Assembly (NCBI RefSeq): GCF_006715725.1
Contig: NZ_VFNU01000001.1
Span: forward strand, 2,790,001 to 2,854,000
Origin: Nocardioides sp. SLBN-35
GTDB lineage: Bacteria; Actinomycetota; Actinomycetes; Propionibacteriales; Nocardioidaceae
Length of the DNA: 64,000 nt
Direction: 5' to 3'
The stretch's first letter is position 1. Every line of letters begins with the position of its first letter. Under the pieces are notes generated by a model. The model made no database searches. It had not been told where the DNA came from and saw only the letters and a list, made by a program, of their open reading frames with translations. The position numbers and the translations under genes were made by a program. This document shows positions 38,149 to 47,962 of the stretch, one piece after another.

Positions 38149-40260
38149 TCAGTCCCGGGCAGCCGCCGCGATGCTCTCGCGGGCGGCCTGGACGACCGCC
38201 TCGGGCGTGAACCCGAACTCGCGGAACAGGGTTCCGGCGTCCGCGCTCGCACCGTAGTGCTCGATGCTGACGATCCGGCCCTTGTCGCCGACGTACTCGC
38301 GCCAGCCCTGCTTGATGCCGGCCTCGACGGACACCCGCGCCTTGACGGTCGGCGGGATCACGCTGTCACGGTAGGCCTGGGTCTGCGCGTCGAACCACTC
38401 GAGACAGGGCATCGAGACCACCCGGGCGTGGATGCCCTCGGCCGCGAGCTGGGCGCGGGCCGCGACGGCGTACTGCACCTCGGAGCCGGTCGCGATCAGG
38501 ACGACGTCGGGCTGGCCGCCCTCGGCCTCGAGCAGGACGTAGCCGCCCTTGGCCACGTCGTCGGTGGTCGCATAGCCCTCGGCGCCGCGGGGGAAGGTCG
38601 GGACGTTCTGGCGGCTCAGGATCAGGCCGGCGGGACGGTCGCTGTTGCGGAGCACCTGCAGCCAGGCGGCGGCCGTCTCGTTGGCGTCGGCCGGACGGAC
38701 GACGTCGAGGCCGGGGATCGCGCGCAGGGCGGCGAGGTGCTCGATCGGCTGGTGGGTCGGGCCGTCCTCGCCGAGTCCGATCGAGTCGTGCGTCCACACG
38801 TGCACGACCGGGGCGCCCATCAGCGCGCCCACGCGGACCGCGCCGCGCATGTAGTCGGAGAAGGTGAGGAAGGTGCCGCCGAAGACGCGGGTGCCGCCGT
38901 GGACGGCGATGCCGTTCATGATCGCGCCCATGCCGTGCTCGCGGATGCCGAAGTGGAGCACGCGGCCCTGGTAGGGGTCGGCCGGCCACTCCTCGACGCC
39001 GCGGTCGAGCGGGAGGAAGGACTTGGCGTCCTTGATGGTCGTGTTGTTGGAGCCGGCGAGGTCGGCGGAGCCGCCCCACAGCTCGGGCATCACGCCGGCG
39101 ATGGCGTTGATGACCTTGCCGGACGCGGCCCGGGTCGCGACGCCCTTGGCGTCGGCCTCGAACACCGGCAGGGCCTCCTCGATGCCGTCGGGCAGGCGGC
39201 GGTCCTTCATCCGGTGCAGCAGCGCGGCCTGCTCCGGGTTCGCCTCGGCCCAGGCGTCCCGCTCGGTCTGCCACTTGGTCTGCCAGGCCTTGCCGCGCTC
39301 GACCAGACCACGGGTGTGGACCAGGACGTCGGCAGGGACCTCGAAGGTCTTCTCCGGGTCGAAACCCAGCACCTTCTTGGTGGCCGCGACCTCGTCGGCG
39401 CCGAGCGCGGAGCCGTGGGCGGCCTCGGTGTTCTGCGCGTTGGGCGCGGGCCACGCGATGACGGTCTTGAGGACGATCAGTGACGGCTTGTCGGTGACCT
39501 CGTCGGCGACCTTGAGGGCGTCGTACAGCGCCGGCACGTCCTCCTCGTAGTGGGCCAGGTCGTTGTGGTCGTTGCCAGTCCAGTCGACCGTCTGGACGTG
39601 CCAGCCGTAGGCCTCGTAGCGCTTCGCGACGTCCTCGTTGAACGCGATGTGGGTGTCGCCCTCGATCGAGATCCGGTTGGCGTCGTAGACGACGGTGAGG
39701 TTGCCGAGCTCCTGGGTGCCGGCGATCGAGGACGCCTCGCTGCTGACGCCCTCCTCGAGGTCGCCGTCGGAGGCGAGGACGTAGACGTGGTGGTCGAACA
39801 GGGACGGGCCGTCGCCGGCCTCCGGGTCGAGCAGGCCCTTCTCGCGCCGGGCGGCCATCGCCATGCCGACCGCGTTGGCCAGGCCCTGGCCGAGCGGGCC
39901 GGTGGTGACCTCGACACCGGCGGTGTGGCCGTACTCGGGGTGGCCCGGGGTCTTGCTGCCCCAGGTCCGCAGGGCCTCGAGGTCGCCGAGCTCGAGGCCG
40001 AAGCCGCCGAGGAAGAGCTGGGTGTAGAGCGTGATCGAGGAGTGGCCGCAGGACAGGACGAACCGGTCGCGGGCGATCCAGGCCGGGTCGGCGGGGTCGT
40101 GCCGCATCACCTTCTGGAACAGCAGGTAGGCAGCGGGAGCCAGGCTCATCGCCGTACCCGGGTGGCCGTTGCCGACCTTCTGCACGGCGTCCATCGCGAG
40201 GACGCGGGCGGTGTCAACAGCCTTGCGGTCGAGGTCGGTCCACTCGAGCTCCGGGATCAT
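38149..40260 (-). CDS. tkt: Transketolase
   Basis: 703-residue thiamine-diphosphate enzyme. [19 protein letters not shown] and [16 protein letters not shown] lie in the N-terminal domain, [17 protein letters not shown] with [12 protein letters not shown] is the TPP/metal motif, and [21 protein letters not shown] is the central Pyr-domain signature. TAGGCT (complement of 40268-40273) ends 7 nt before the ATG, so tkt heads a leaderless tkt-tal-pgi-pgl operon. Confidence 0.95.
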   Translation of the reverse strand: MIPELEWTDLDRKAVDTARVLAMDAVQKVGNGHPGTAMSLAPAAYLLFQKVMRHDPADPAWIARDRFVLSCGHSSITLYTQLFLGGFGLELGDLEALRTWGSKTPGHPEYGHTAGVEVTTGPLGQGLANAVGMAMAARREKGLLDPEAGDGPSLFDHHVYVLASDGDLEEGVSSEASSIAGTQELGNLTVVYDANRISIEGDTHIAFNEDVAKRYEAYGWHVQTVDWTGNDHNDLAHYEEDVPALYDALKVADEVTDKPSLIVLKTVIAWPAPNAQNTEAAHGSALGADEVAATKKVLGFDPEKTFEVPADVLVHTRGLVERGKAWQTKWQTERDAWAEANPEQAALLHRMKDRRLPDGIEEALPVFEADAKGVATRAASGKVINAIAGVMPELWGGSADLAGSNNTTIKDAKSFLPLDRGVEEWPADPYQGRVLHFGIREHGMGAIMNGIAVHGGTRVFGGTFLTFSDYMRGAVRVGALMGAPVVHVWTHDSIGLGEDGPTHQPIEHLAALRAIPGLDVVRPADANETAAAWLQVLRNSDRPAGLILSRQNVPTFPRGAEGYATTDDVAKGGYVLLEAEGGQPDVVLIATGSEVQYAVAARAQLAAEGIHARVVSMPCLEWFDAQTQAYRDSVIPPTVKARVSVEAGIKQGWREYVGDKGRIVSIEHYGASADAGTLFREFGFTPEAVVQAARESIAAAARD

Positions 40261-40301
40261 GGCTCCGAGCCTACCGAGCGGCGTGCGCGGAGGGACAACC
40301 G

Positions 40302-40340
40302 CGTGGTGCCCGTCCGGCGGGCTGCCGGACGGACACCACG
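40302..40340. terminator. Strong terminator after the amide-catabolic island
   Basis: CGTGGTG plus CCGTCCGGC pairs with GCCGGACGG plus CACCACG: 7 and 9 bp separated by one mismatch, 5-nt loop GGGCT. It isolates the minus-strand island from downstream tkt. Confidence 0.8.
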
Positions 40341-40351
40341 GTGGGATGCTC

Positions 40352-41533
40352 CTAGCGCCAAGCGGACAGGATCGCGTCCAGGTCGCCATCGGCCGGGGTG
40401 GGGTGGTGGCGGGCGCCCGGGAACCGCGTGGACGGCTCCACGTAGGTCCCCCTGGCGACCAGCCGGCTGATGTTGGCGCGGTAGATCTCGTCCACCTCGG
40501 CGTGCCGCCCGGGTTCGGTGTCCAGCCACAGGTTGGCGGGGTGGATCGGGTGGTCGTACATGCGACGGAAGAGCTCGGTCCGCACGTCCTTGAGCCAGTT
40601 CGAGTTGAGGTTCATCATCCGGAACTGGCGCAGCGCCTCGATGTCCACGGGCGCCGCGATGATCGCGTTGGCGCCCGACGACGACCGGGCCACCACGTGG
40701 CCGTTGTAATCGACGATGTGCCCGTTGCCCCCGGCGATGTCGACAGGGTGCTCGGCCGCAGGAGAGGAGTAGACCGGGCCGGTGTTGGGGCACAGCATGT
40801 AGAGACTGTTGAAATGGGCGTGCGCCCGGTTCTGCAGCAGCCAGGTGCCGCCGTCGTCGGGGCCGGACGTCGTCATCGGGACCGCCTCGCTGGGCCGGTA
40901 GACGAGCTCTGCGCCGTTGAGCGCCAGGGCCCGGACCGCTTCCGGGTACTCGCCGTCGCTGCAGCAGATCGTGCCGATGTTGCCGATGTCCGGCGTGCGC
41001 AGCACGGGGTAGAAGGCGTCGATGCCGTCGCCGAACAGCTCCACCCAGCGGTCGTAGACGTCGTGCGGTGTGCACGAGTGCTCCCGGCACCACACGTGGT
41101 TCTTCGCGGCCCGATGGACGATCTCGCCGCTGGGTGAGACGACCACCATCACGTTGAAGAACCGGTCCTCGATCACCTCGGGCCAGCGCGCCTTGCACTG
41201 GACGATCACGTAGGTGTCGTACATCCGCGCCAGCTCGGCGATCCGATCGGTCTCCGGACCGGGGATGTCGATGAAGAGGTCGCGGGCGCTGCGGACGTGG
41301 GGAAGGTCGTAGATCTCGTCGGTGAAGCCGGTGAGTGCTCCCTCGGAGAGGGCCACGAGCCTGACCGGCATGTTGATGCCGACGATCGACACCGCCGCAT
41401 GGAATGCCTCCTCGATGGTGTCGAGGTTGCGAGCGATGTGCTCGCGGGCGCCGATGCCGTGGACGAACGTCGAGAGCCCGACCGCCAGGTACGGCGCGAT
41501 CGGTGTGCTGGGCGCTGAGAGGGGCGCGGTCAT
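40352..41533 (-). CDS. Nitrilase-superfamily C-N hydrolase (amidase-like)
   Basis: 393-residue hydrolase with the Glu-Lys-Cys site of the nitrilase superfamily: the lysine lies in AAKNHVWCREHS and the nucleophile in GTICCSDGEYPEA. The glutamate is probably in VALSEGALTGF. The long form and the WCREHS insert resemble amidase/formamidase-like members rather than true nitrilases. It is last in the operon with the M20 and YtcJ-like genes (overlap ATGA), so it probably hydrolyses an amide released by those enzymes. Substrate unknown. Confidence 0.78.
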   Translation of the reverse strand: MTAPLSAPSTPIAPYLAVGLSTFVHGIGAREHIARNLDTIEEAFHAAVSIVGINMPVRLVALSEGALTGFTDEIYDLPHVRSARDLFIDIPGPETDRIAELARMYDTYVIVQCKARWPEVIEDRFFNVMVVVSPSGEIVHRAAKNHVWCREHSCTPHDVYDRWVELFGDGIDAFYPVLRTPDIGNIGTICCSDGEYPEAVRALALNGAELVYRPSEAVPMTTSGPDDGGTWLLQNRAHAHFNSLYMLCPNTGPVYSSPAAEHPVDIAGGNGHIVDYNGHVVARSSSGANAIIAAPVDIEALRQFRMMNLNSNWLKDVRTELFRRMYDHPIHPANLWLDTEPGRHAEVDEIYRANISRLVARGTYVEPSTRFPGARHHPTPADGDLDAILSAWR

Positions 41534-42858
41534 GCGACACCGCACCAGCGGATGGCAGCCGTCGCGTAGGACTTCGCTGCGCAGACGATCTCCTCGATCG
41601 CGCACCGCTCGTCGACGGCGTGTGCCATGGCCAGAGCCCCGGGGCCGAGGCCGACAGCGGGGATGCCGGCGGCCGTGAACCAGGTGAGGTCCGTGGCGCT
41701 CGGGAACGGTCGTACGTCGGGTTCCCCCGCGTACGCCGTGCCGGCGGTGGCCTCCGTCCGGGCATCGACGACGACTTGGCAGAACGGATCGTCCCGGTCG
41801 GTCCGGCCGCCGGGATAGTGCATCGGCCAGTCGACCGCTGGCGGGTTGCGTCGCAGCCACGGGTCGGCCCCGGCCGCCGTCGCGATGGTCGCGGTGATCT
41901 CCGCCTGGACCGTGGCGACCTCGACCGACGGCGGGTAGAAGATGGCGTAGTCGAGCGTCGTCTCGTCCGGGATGAAGGCGACGTTGCGCGCAGCCCGGGC
42001 GCCGCCGTCGATGACGTCGAGGCCGATGGTGAACTGGCCGGGCTCGAACAGCGGGTCGGTGAGCGTCACCTCCCACTCCTCCTCCAGCCGGCGCAGCGCG
42101 TCGTGGAGGAGCAGAGCGCCGTCGAGGGCGCTGGCGGCGATCGGCTCGGCGTCCGGGCTCCCGCGCAGCTGTGCGCGCATCAGTGAGCGGGCGGAGGCGT
42201 GGCCCGTCTTGCCGGTGACGGTGATCCGCATGACCAGCACTCCGGGCGTGGCGGGCATCACGCTGAGCGGGCCGACGGCGCCGGTCGGCTCGGCGATGAT
42301 CGCGCCGTGCGCGGTGTAGCCGTTGCCGAGGACGAGCGAGGTGCCGAGGTGGTGCTCGAGGTTCTCCTCGCCTGCGACGCCCTGCAGGATCAGGTCGCCG
42401 CGCAGGCGGACGCCGGACTCGTGCAGCGCGCGGGCCGCGAAGGCCTGCGCCACGAGCCCGCTCTTCATGTCGACGGAACCGCGACCCCAGACGTGGGTGC
42501 CGTCGACGTGCCCCGCGAAGGGGTCGTGGGTCCATGCGGCGGCGTCCCCGGCCGGGACGACGTCCAGGTGACCGTTGAGGATCAACGAGCGGCCGCCGCC
42601 GGTGCCGCCGACCACGCCCACGACGTTGTCACGGCCGGGAGCCTCGCCGAACAGCTCGACGTCCGCGCCCGCCTGCCGGTAGTGCCTCCCGAGCAGCTGG
42701 GCGACCTCGGTCTCGCCGCCGACCGTCTCCTCGTAGTCCTGGTCGGGATAGGTCGGGTTCACGCTCTGGATCGCGATGGCCTCCTGGAGCGTGGTGACCA
42801 GCTCCTCGCGCAACGCGTCGATCCGACCCAGTACGAGGTCGACCTTGGTCGCGATCAT
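41530..42858 (-). CDS. M20-family metallo-amidohydrolase (ArgE/DapE-like)
   Basis: 442-residue zinc hydrolase. LNGHLDVVPAGD (first metal histidine), WGRGSVDMKSGL (bridging aspartate), GVAGEENLEHH (catalytic glutamate) and AEPTGAVGPL follow the ArgE/DapE/ACY1 pattern, with a central dimerisation domain (TGKTGHASARSL). It would remove an acyl or formyl group from an amino-acid-like substrate. Start and stop overlap both neighbours by ATGA, indicating strict co-translation in a three-gene operon. Confidence 0.85.
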   Translation of the reverse strand: MIATKVDLVLGRIDALREELVTTLQEAIAIQSVNPTYPDQDYEETVGGETEVAQLLGRHYRQAGADVELFGEAPGRDNVVGVVGGTGGGRSLILNGHLDVVPAGDAAAWTHDPFAGHVDGTHVWGRGSVDMKSGLVAQAFAARALHESGVRLRGDLILQGVAGEENLEHHLGTSLVLGNGYTAHGAIIAEPTGAVGPLSVMPATPGVLVMRITVTGKTGHASARSLMRAQLRGSPDAEPIAASALDGALLLHDALRRLEEEWEVTLTDPLFEPGQFTIGLDVIDGGARAARNVAFIPDETTLDYAIFYPPSVEVATVQAEITATIATAAGADPWLRRNPPAVDWPMHYPGGRTDRDDPFCQVVVDARTEATAGTAYAGEPDVRPFPSATDLTWFTAAGIPAVGLGPGALAMAHAVDERCAIEEIVCAAKSYATAAIRWCGVA

Positions 42859-44570
42859 GCCGTCAGCTCCTTGCTGTCGTGGACGATCTCGCCGCCCAGG
42901 TAGGTCCGCAGCACGCGCGTGTCGCGGAGGTCGTCGATGTCGCAGGTGAGCGGATCGCGGTCGACGACGACGACGTCGGCGTGCTTGCCGGGCGCCAGGG
43001 AACCCACCTCGTCCCAGCCGATGACGCTCGCCGCTCCCGACGTCCACATCCGCAGCGCGTCGAGGCGCGACACGCTCTGGTCGGGGCCGTCGTTGCGGTG
43101 GTTGCTGCCCGCGAACCGGTGGGTCTGGGCGAGCTCGATCTGCTCCCAGGGGTTCTTCGGGCCCCAGTCGGAGCCGCCGGCCAGCTCGAGACCATGGTCC
43201 AGCAGCCGCTGCAGCGGCTCGAGGTCGCGCCAGGCGTGCTCGCCGATCCGCTCGCCGTACATCGCGCCCTTGCCCCAGGCGAACCCGGCACTGGTGGTGA
43301 CCTTGAAGCCGAGCTCCTTGTAGCGACGGGCCTGGGCGGGCGTGATCGTGATCGCGTGCTGGAGGATCCAGGCCTGGTCGCGGAAGTCGTGGTCCCGCAC
43401 GACCCGCTCGGCGATCTCGAGGAAGTCGTCGTGCTCGCGGAAGGCGCCGAGGCACACGTTGCCGCGGATGCCCTCGCTCGCGCAGAACCGGACGAAGGCC
43501 TCTTCCTTCTCGACCGAGATGAAGCGAGTGCCACGGGTACGCCGGCCGAACGGGTCGAGCGCCGGCTCGTAGGTCGCGTAGTAGCCGGAGAAGCACGGCC
43601 CGCCGGGGCTGATGGTGAGGCCGTTGAACCGGAGCAGCTCGTCGGACACGTCGCTCACCTGCGCGGCGAGCTGGGGGAGCCGGGCCGCGAACTCCTGGTC
43701 AGACAGTGGGTCGAACGGGTAGAAGATCACCGACTCGACGTCGAGCGTGGCGAGGACGCGCATGGTGAGGGCGCCGGACTCGCGCAGGTGCTTGTAGAGG
43801 CCCAGGTGCTCAGGCTCCATCGCGTGGCCCTCGTAGGCGGTCGTGACGCCCTGGGCGGTGAAGCGCGCCATCTCGGCGAGCGTGCCGGCAGCGGCGTTCT
43901 CCAGGTTCGGTGGGGGGAGCTTGGTGAGCAGCTGCCCCCAGAACGGGTCGTAGGTGTAGTAGTTCGTCACCGGCCCGCGCAGGATGCCGGTCAGCTCGCC
44001 GTCGTCGGTCTTCTCGAGCTGGACGTCGCTGACCTGGTCGGGGATGAAGGCAGTGAGCCCGAGCGCCTTGAGTCCTGCGCTGTTGAACGCGACGACGTTG
44101 GGCATCCGTGGCGCCCACGCCTGGATCATCACGGGGTGCTCGCTGGTGGCTGCATCGAGCGTCCAGCGGGTCGGGAGATGCCGCTCCGCCAGGTCCTTCT
44201 CGTTGCGGCGGATGAAGTAGTGCGGCTCGCCGACGGGAGTGCAGATGATCCACTCGCCGGCCGGTGTCGTGGCGGCCTTGGCGCGGATCCGGGCGACGAT
44301 GTCGGCGTGGTCGACGGCGTCGGTCAGGTCGACGAGGCCGCCCGCGAGCATCCCGAAGTGCATGACGTGCGGGTGGGTGTCCACGAGGCCGGGCATCACG
44401 ACCCCGCCGCCAGCGTCGACGCGTTCAGCGCCCGCACCGGCGAGGTCCTCCATCGGCCGGCGGTCGCCGACGGCGAGGACCCGGCCGCCGGAGAGCACGA
44501 CGGCCTCCGCCTCGGGCCGGTCCGGATCCATGGTGAGCACCCGCCCACCGGTGATGAGTGTGTTGGTCAT
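42855..44570 (-). CDS. Amidohydrolase, YtcJ/NfdA-like
   Basis: 571-residue amidohydrolase-superfamily enzyme of the YtcJ type, which includes N-substituted formamide deformylase. The metal-binding VDTHPHVMHFG has H66 and H68, WILQHAITITP supplies a later histidine and GGSDWGPKNPW the final aspartate. SVSRLDALRMWTSGAA and GSLAPGKHADVVVVDRDPL are typical. GAAAGG is 6 nt before the ATG. It is first in the island operon, divergent from the TetR gene with a shared operator. Confidence 0.82.
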   Translation of the reverse strand: MTNTLITGGRVLTMDPDRPEAEAVVLSGGRVLAVGDRRPMEDLAGAGAERVDAGGGVVMPGLVDTHPHVMHFGMLAGGLVDLTDAVDHADIVARIRAKAATTPAGEWIICTPVGEPHYFIRRNEKDLAERHLPTRWTLDAATSEHPVMIQAWAPRMPNVVAFNSAGLKALGLTAFIPDQVSDVQLEKTDDGELTGILRGPVTNYYTYDPFWGQLLTKLPPPNLENAAAGTLAEMARFTAQGVTTAYEGHAMEPEHLGLYKHLRESGALTMRVLATLDVESVIFYPFDPLSDQEFAARLPQLAAQVSDVSDELLRFNGLTISPGGPCFSGYYATYEPALDPFGRRTRGTRFISVEKEEAFVRFCASEGIRGNVCLGAFREHDDFLEIAERVVRDHDFRDQAWILQHAITITPAQARRYKELGFKVTTSAGFAWGKGAMYGERIGEHAWRDLEPLQRLLDHGLELAGGSDWGPKNPWEQIELAQTHRFAGSNHRNDGPDQSVSRLDALRMWTSGAASVIGWDEVGSLAPGKHADVVVVDRDPLTCDIDDLRDTRVLRTYLGGEIVHDSKELTA

Positions 44571-44622
44571 GCGTGGCCTTTCGTCGCGGTCGAGAAGTGA
44601 CGTGCGCCACCGTAGTCCTGTT

Positions 44623-44638
44623 TTCTCCAGATGGAGAA
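44623..44638. promoter_or_regulatory. Inverted-repeat operator between amidohydrolase operon and TetR gene
   Basis: TTCTCC-AGAT-GGAGAA, perfect 6-bp arms, in the 102-bp divergent region. A probable TetR binding site overlapping the upstream part of both promoters (TetR -10 TACGAT at 44661-44666). Confidence 0.7.
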
Positions 44639-44672
44639 GAGTGTCGCGAAAACTCGTCGCTACGATGCGGTC

Positions 44673-45272
44673 ATGAGCTCGACCTCCTCGGTGCGCGAGC
44701 CCCGGATGGCCAGGGGTGTGGCTCGACGCGACGCGCTGCTCGACGCGGCGGTCCGCTTGCTGGCCCGCGACGGAGTCGCCGCGCTGACCCACCGGTCGGT
44801 GGCTGCTGAGGCAGGGACGACCCACGGAAACGCCCGGTACTACTTCGGGACGCTCGACCAGCTGCTCGACGAGGCTCTGCGCCGGCTCGCCTCTCGGCAG
44901 ATCGACGAGGTCCGCGCGCTCTTCGAGGAGCTGCCCGACATCGACGTCGCCGAGAGGGTCGACCGCCTCGCGTCGTACGTGATGGACGCGCTCACGGTCG
45001 ACCGCGATGCCGCGATCGCGCGCTACGAGCTGTTCCTCGGGGCTGCCCGACGACCGGAGCTGCGCGCCAGTCTCGACGAGTGGGGCGCGACCCAGCGGTC
45101 GGCGTTCGCGGGCGAGCTGCGCGGTGCCGGCGTCGCGGACGCGGAGGCTGCGGCTGCCGACCTGCTCACGGCTGTCAACGGCCTTGTGCTCGAGCACCTG
45201 GCCCTGCCGGTGGACGACTTCGAGGACGCGCGGCTACGGCCGTTGATCGCGAGATTCTTCCCACAGCCGTGA
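44673..45272 (+). CDS. TetR-family regulator of the amidohydrolase island
   Basis: 199-residue regulator. The N-terminal HTH is [23 protein letters not shown] (split here at residue ~35-60), followed by an all-helical ligand domain. ATG 44673 is preferred over in-frame ATG 44631, which lies inside the palindromic operator, and TACGAT ends 6 nt before 44673. The divergent placement predicts repression of itself and of the amidohydrolase-M20-nitrilase operon, relieved by an amide-type ligand. Confidence 0.82.
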   Translation: MSSTSSVREPRMARGVARRDALLDAAVRLLARDGVAALTHRSVAAEAGTTHGNARYYFGTLDQLLDEALRRLASRQIDEVRALFEELPDIDVAERVDRLASYVMDALTVDRDAAIARYELFLGAARRPELRASLDEWGATQRSAFAGELRGAGVADAEAAAADLLTAVNGLVLEHLALPVDDFEDARLRPLIARFFPQP

Positions 45273-45311
45273 GCGGCCCTGTCCGCTTTCGGCCCGGGGA
45301 TGTCGTCGGGC

Positions 45312-45317
45312 TACACT
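45312..45317 (+). promoter_or_regulatory. ctaB candidate -10 element
   Basis: TACACT about 34 nt before the ctaB GTG; no clear -35. GAGGA precedes the start. Confidence 0.35.
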
Positions 45318-45351
45318 CGGAGCGCTTCTGCCACTGTTTGCGAGGACTTCC

Positions 45352-46299
45352 GTGACCTACGTCGACCCGACCAGCCCCGAGCTGCTGTCCGGTGACGAGG
45401 GACCGCAGAAGGCGACCCTCCGTGACGTCGTGATGGCGTACGTCGGCCTGACCAAGCCGCGCGTCATCGAGCTGCTGCTCCTCACGACCGTCCCGGTCAT
45501 GTTCTTCGCCGCGCGGGGCGTGCCCGCGCTGGGCCTCGTGGTCGCGACCGTCATCGGCGGGACGCTCTCGGCGGGGTCCGCCTCGGTCTTCAACTGCGTC
45601 TACGACCGCGACATCGACGAGCAGATGCGTCGTACCCGCCGCCGGGCGCTGCCGCGTCACATCGTCTCGCCCGGTGCCGCGCTGGTCTTCGGCGTGGTCC
45701 TCGGCGTGCTCTCGACAGTGATCCTGTGGGCGTGGGTCAACCCGCTCTCGGCGATCCTGTCGGTCTCCGCCAACGCGTTCTACGTGTTCGTCTACACGAT
45801 GCTCCTCAAGCGTCGTACGACCCAGAACATCGTCTGGGGCGGCATCGCCGGCTGCTTCCCGGCCCTGATCGGCTGGACCGCGGTCACCGGCGAGCTGTCC
45901 TGGGTGCCCGTCGTGCTGTTCCTCGTGGTCTTCTTCTGGACGCCCCCGCACACGTGGGCGCTCGCGCTGCGCTACCGCGAGGACTACGCCCAGGTCGACG
46001 TGCCGATGCTGCCGGTCGTGAAGTCCGCCCGCGTCGTCTCATTCCAGATCGTCGTCTACTCGTGGGTGATGGTCGCGACCTCGCTGGTGCTGTGGCCGGT
46101 GGCCTCGACCGGCCCGGTCTACCCGATCGCCGCTGCGGTGCTCGGTGCCGTCTTCCTTGCCCAGGCCCACGGCCTGCACCGCCGGGCCCGCACCTCCGAC
46201 GAGCTGAGCGTGCTCCAGCCGATGCGGCTGTTCCACTCGTCGAACCTGTACCTCTCGCTGCTCTTCGTCGCCGTCGCGATCGACCCGCTCCTGCACTGA
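45352..46299 (+). CDS. ctaB: Protoheme IX farnesyltransferase, CtaB
   Basis: 315-residue UbiA-type membrane prenyltransferase making heme O for cytochrome c oxidase. The [21 protein letters not shown] loop gives the Asp-rich diphosphate-binding motif. About seven to nine hydrophobic helices follow. GTG start with GAGGA upstream. It converges on ctaA, the next enzyme of heme A synthesis, with 14 bp between them. Confidence 0.92.
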   Translation: MTYVDPTSPELLSGDEGPQKATLRDVVMAYVGLTKPRVIELLLLTTVPVMFFAARGVPALGLVVATVIGGTLSAGSASVFNCVYDRDIDEQMRRTRRRALPRHIVSPGAALVFGVVLGVLSTVILWAWVNPLSAILSVSANAFYVFVYTMLLKRRTTQNIVWGGIAGCFPALIGWTAVTGELSWVPVVLFLVVFFWTPPHTWALALRYREDYAQVDVPMLPVVKSARVVSFQIVVYSWVMVATSLVLWPVASTGPVYPIAAAVLGAVFLAQAHGLHRRARTSDELSVLQPMRLFHSSNLYLSLLFVAVAIDPLLH

Positions 46300-46313
46300 G
46301 ACCGAGCTCGAGC

Positions 46314-47198
46314 TCAGCGGCGGCGGGTGGTGACGACCACGCGGGCGAGGCCGGCGGCGACGAGCGCGGCGCCCAGCATGTGCAGGCCGACGAGGATCTC
46401 GGGCAGGTCGGTGAAGAACTGGACGTACCCGAGCAGGCCCTGGGCGAGCTCGACGCCGAGCAGGGCCGCGGCGAAGGTGGCCACCCAGCGGTCGTGCCGA
46501 CGACGGGCGGCGAGCAGCAGCGACAGGGTCAGCACGACCAGCACGCCGACCGAGATGCCGTGGACGTGGGAGACCACCTCCGGGTCCAGTCCGGTACGAC
46601 GGGACTCCAGGTCGCCGGAGTGGGGCCCGGAGCCGGTGACCACGGTGCCGAGCCAGAGCACCACCCAGCCGACGGCGAAGGTGGCCCAGGCGAGCCGGCG
46701 CACCGCACCGGAGGCCACGCCACGTGCGGGGCCGGTCAGGTCGTCGAGCACCCACACGCACACCCCGACCATGGCCATCGACACCAGGAGGTGGCCGGCC
46801 ACGACCCAGGGGTTGAGGTCGGTGAGCACGGTGATGCCGCCGACGATCGCCTGGGCGGGGATGCCGGCGAGGATCACCAGGCCGAGGGTGCGCACCCGAC
46901 CGGCGCGCTGCCACACCGCGACCACGAAGGCGAGGGCGATGGCCAGCAGGACGTAGGTGAGCAGCCGGTTGCCGAACTCGATGACGCCGTTGATGCCGAG
47001 CGCCGGGTGGGTCGTGTACGACTCCTCGGTGCACTTCGGCCACGTCGGGCAGCCGAGGCCCGAGCCGGTGAGCCGGACGGCACCGCCGGTCACGACGATC
47101 CCGATGTTCGCGACCAGGTTGGCCCACGCCAGCGGCACGAGCCGCGCCTCCAGCGCTCGCTGCAGGTCGGTCAGTCGGGTCGCGGTGCTCACGGTCAC
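46314..47198 (-). CDS. ctaA: Heme A synthase, CtaA
   Basis: 294-residue COX15/CtaA-type membrane enzyme converting heme O to heme A. LTGSGLGCPTWPKC is the family N-terminal motif with the cysteine pair, and conserved histidines lie in VAGHLL, VSHVHGIS and LVGLHMLGA. GTG 47198 overlaps the ABC permease stop (GTGA), so it is coupled to the exporter genes, an arrangement also recalled from mycobacteria. Confidence 0.9.
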   Translation of the reverse strand: MTVSTATRLTDLQRALEARLVPLAWANLVANIGIVVTGGAVRLTGSGLGCPTWPKCTEESYTTHPALGINGVIEFGNRLLTYVLLAIALAFVVAVWQRAGRVRTLGLVILAGIPAQAIVGGITVLTDLNPWVVAGHLLVSMAMVGVCVWVLDDLTGPARGVASGAVRRLAWATFAVGWVVLWLGTVVTGSGPHSGDLESRRTGLDPEVVSHVHGISVGVLVVLTLSLLLAARRRHDRWVATFAAALLGVELAQGLLGYVQFFTDLPEILVGLHMLGAALVAAGLARVVVTTRRR

Positions 47199-47962
47199 TC
47201 CCACTTGAAGGTTCGGGCGGTCAGGGCGGAGCCGAGGACGGTCCAGGCGAGCAGCACCACGAGGTCGCGTACGGCGACCGAGCCGTCGCACGCAGCGCGG
47301 ACCGCCTCGCCGAGAGCGCCCGAGGGCAGCCAGCGCACGACGTCGCCGAGCCCGCCGTACAGCGAGGCGGGCAGGATCACGGCGCCGCCGGCGAGCAGCA
47401 GCAGGTAGACGAGGTTCGCGGCGGCGAGGGTCGCCTCGGCGCGCAACGAGCCGGCCAGCAGCATGCCGAGCGAGGCGAAGGCGGCGGTCCCGAACAGCGC
47501 GGCGACCACGAGCAGGAGCGCGCCGCCGACGCCCGACGGACCGGACCAGCCCAGGGCCAGGCCGACGCCGCCGATGACGACGAACTGGAAGACCTCGACG
47601 AGCAGCAGCGCGAGCACCTTGCCGCCGAGCAGCGTGGCGCGGGACAGGGGAGCGGTGCCGAGGCGCTTGAGGACGCCGTACCTGCGCTCGAAGCCGGTCG
47701 CGATCGCCAGCGAGGTGAACGCGGTGGACATGATCGCCAGCGCGAGCACACCGGGGGTCAGTACGTCGATCGGGCGGCCGTCGAGGTCGAAGCCGACTCG
47801 CTCGACGCCGCGGACCGAGCCGATCAGCACGATCACCGGGATCACCACGGCCAGCAGCAGCTGCTCGCCGTTGCGCAGCATCAGCCGCGCCTCCATCCCG
47901 GCCTGCGTGATCAGCTGGCGGACGACGGGAGCGGCGCCGGGCGCCGGGGCGAAGGTGCTCAC
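47195..47962 (-). CDS. ABC-2 type exporter permease
   Basis: 255-residue permease with six predicted helices (for example LLLAVVIPVIVLIGSVRG and LLLVVAALFGTAAFASLGMLL). ERRYGVLKRLGTAPLSRATLL is the coupling-helix region typical of ABC-2 systems. GTG start overlaps the ATPase stop (GTGA). It probably forms a homodimer with the preceding ATPase. Substrate unknown; its linkage with ctaA suggests a role around cytochrome oxidase or membrane assembly. Confidence 0.85.
   Translation of the reverse strand: MSTFAPAPGAAPVVRQLITQAGMEARLMLRNGEQLLLAVVIPVIVLIGSVRGVERVGFDLDGRPIDVLTPGVLALAIMSTAFTSLAIATGFERRYGVLKRLGTAPLSRATLLGGKVLALLLVEVFQFVVIGGVGLALGWSGPSGVGGALLLVVAALFGTAAFASLGMLLAGSLRAEATLAAANLVYLLLLAGGAVILPASLYGGLGDVVRWLPSGALGEAVRAACDGSVAVRDLVVLLAWTVLGSALTARTFKWE

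Noticed and set aside
46291-46320. CTGAG...CTCAG terminator between ctaB and ctaA
   Set aside because: Only a 5-bp stem plus an internal GAGCTC palindrome; too weak to call.
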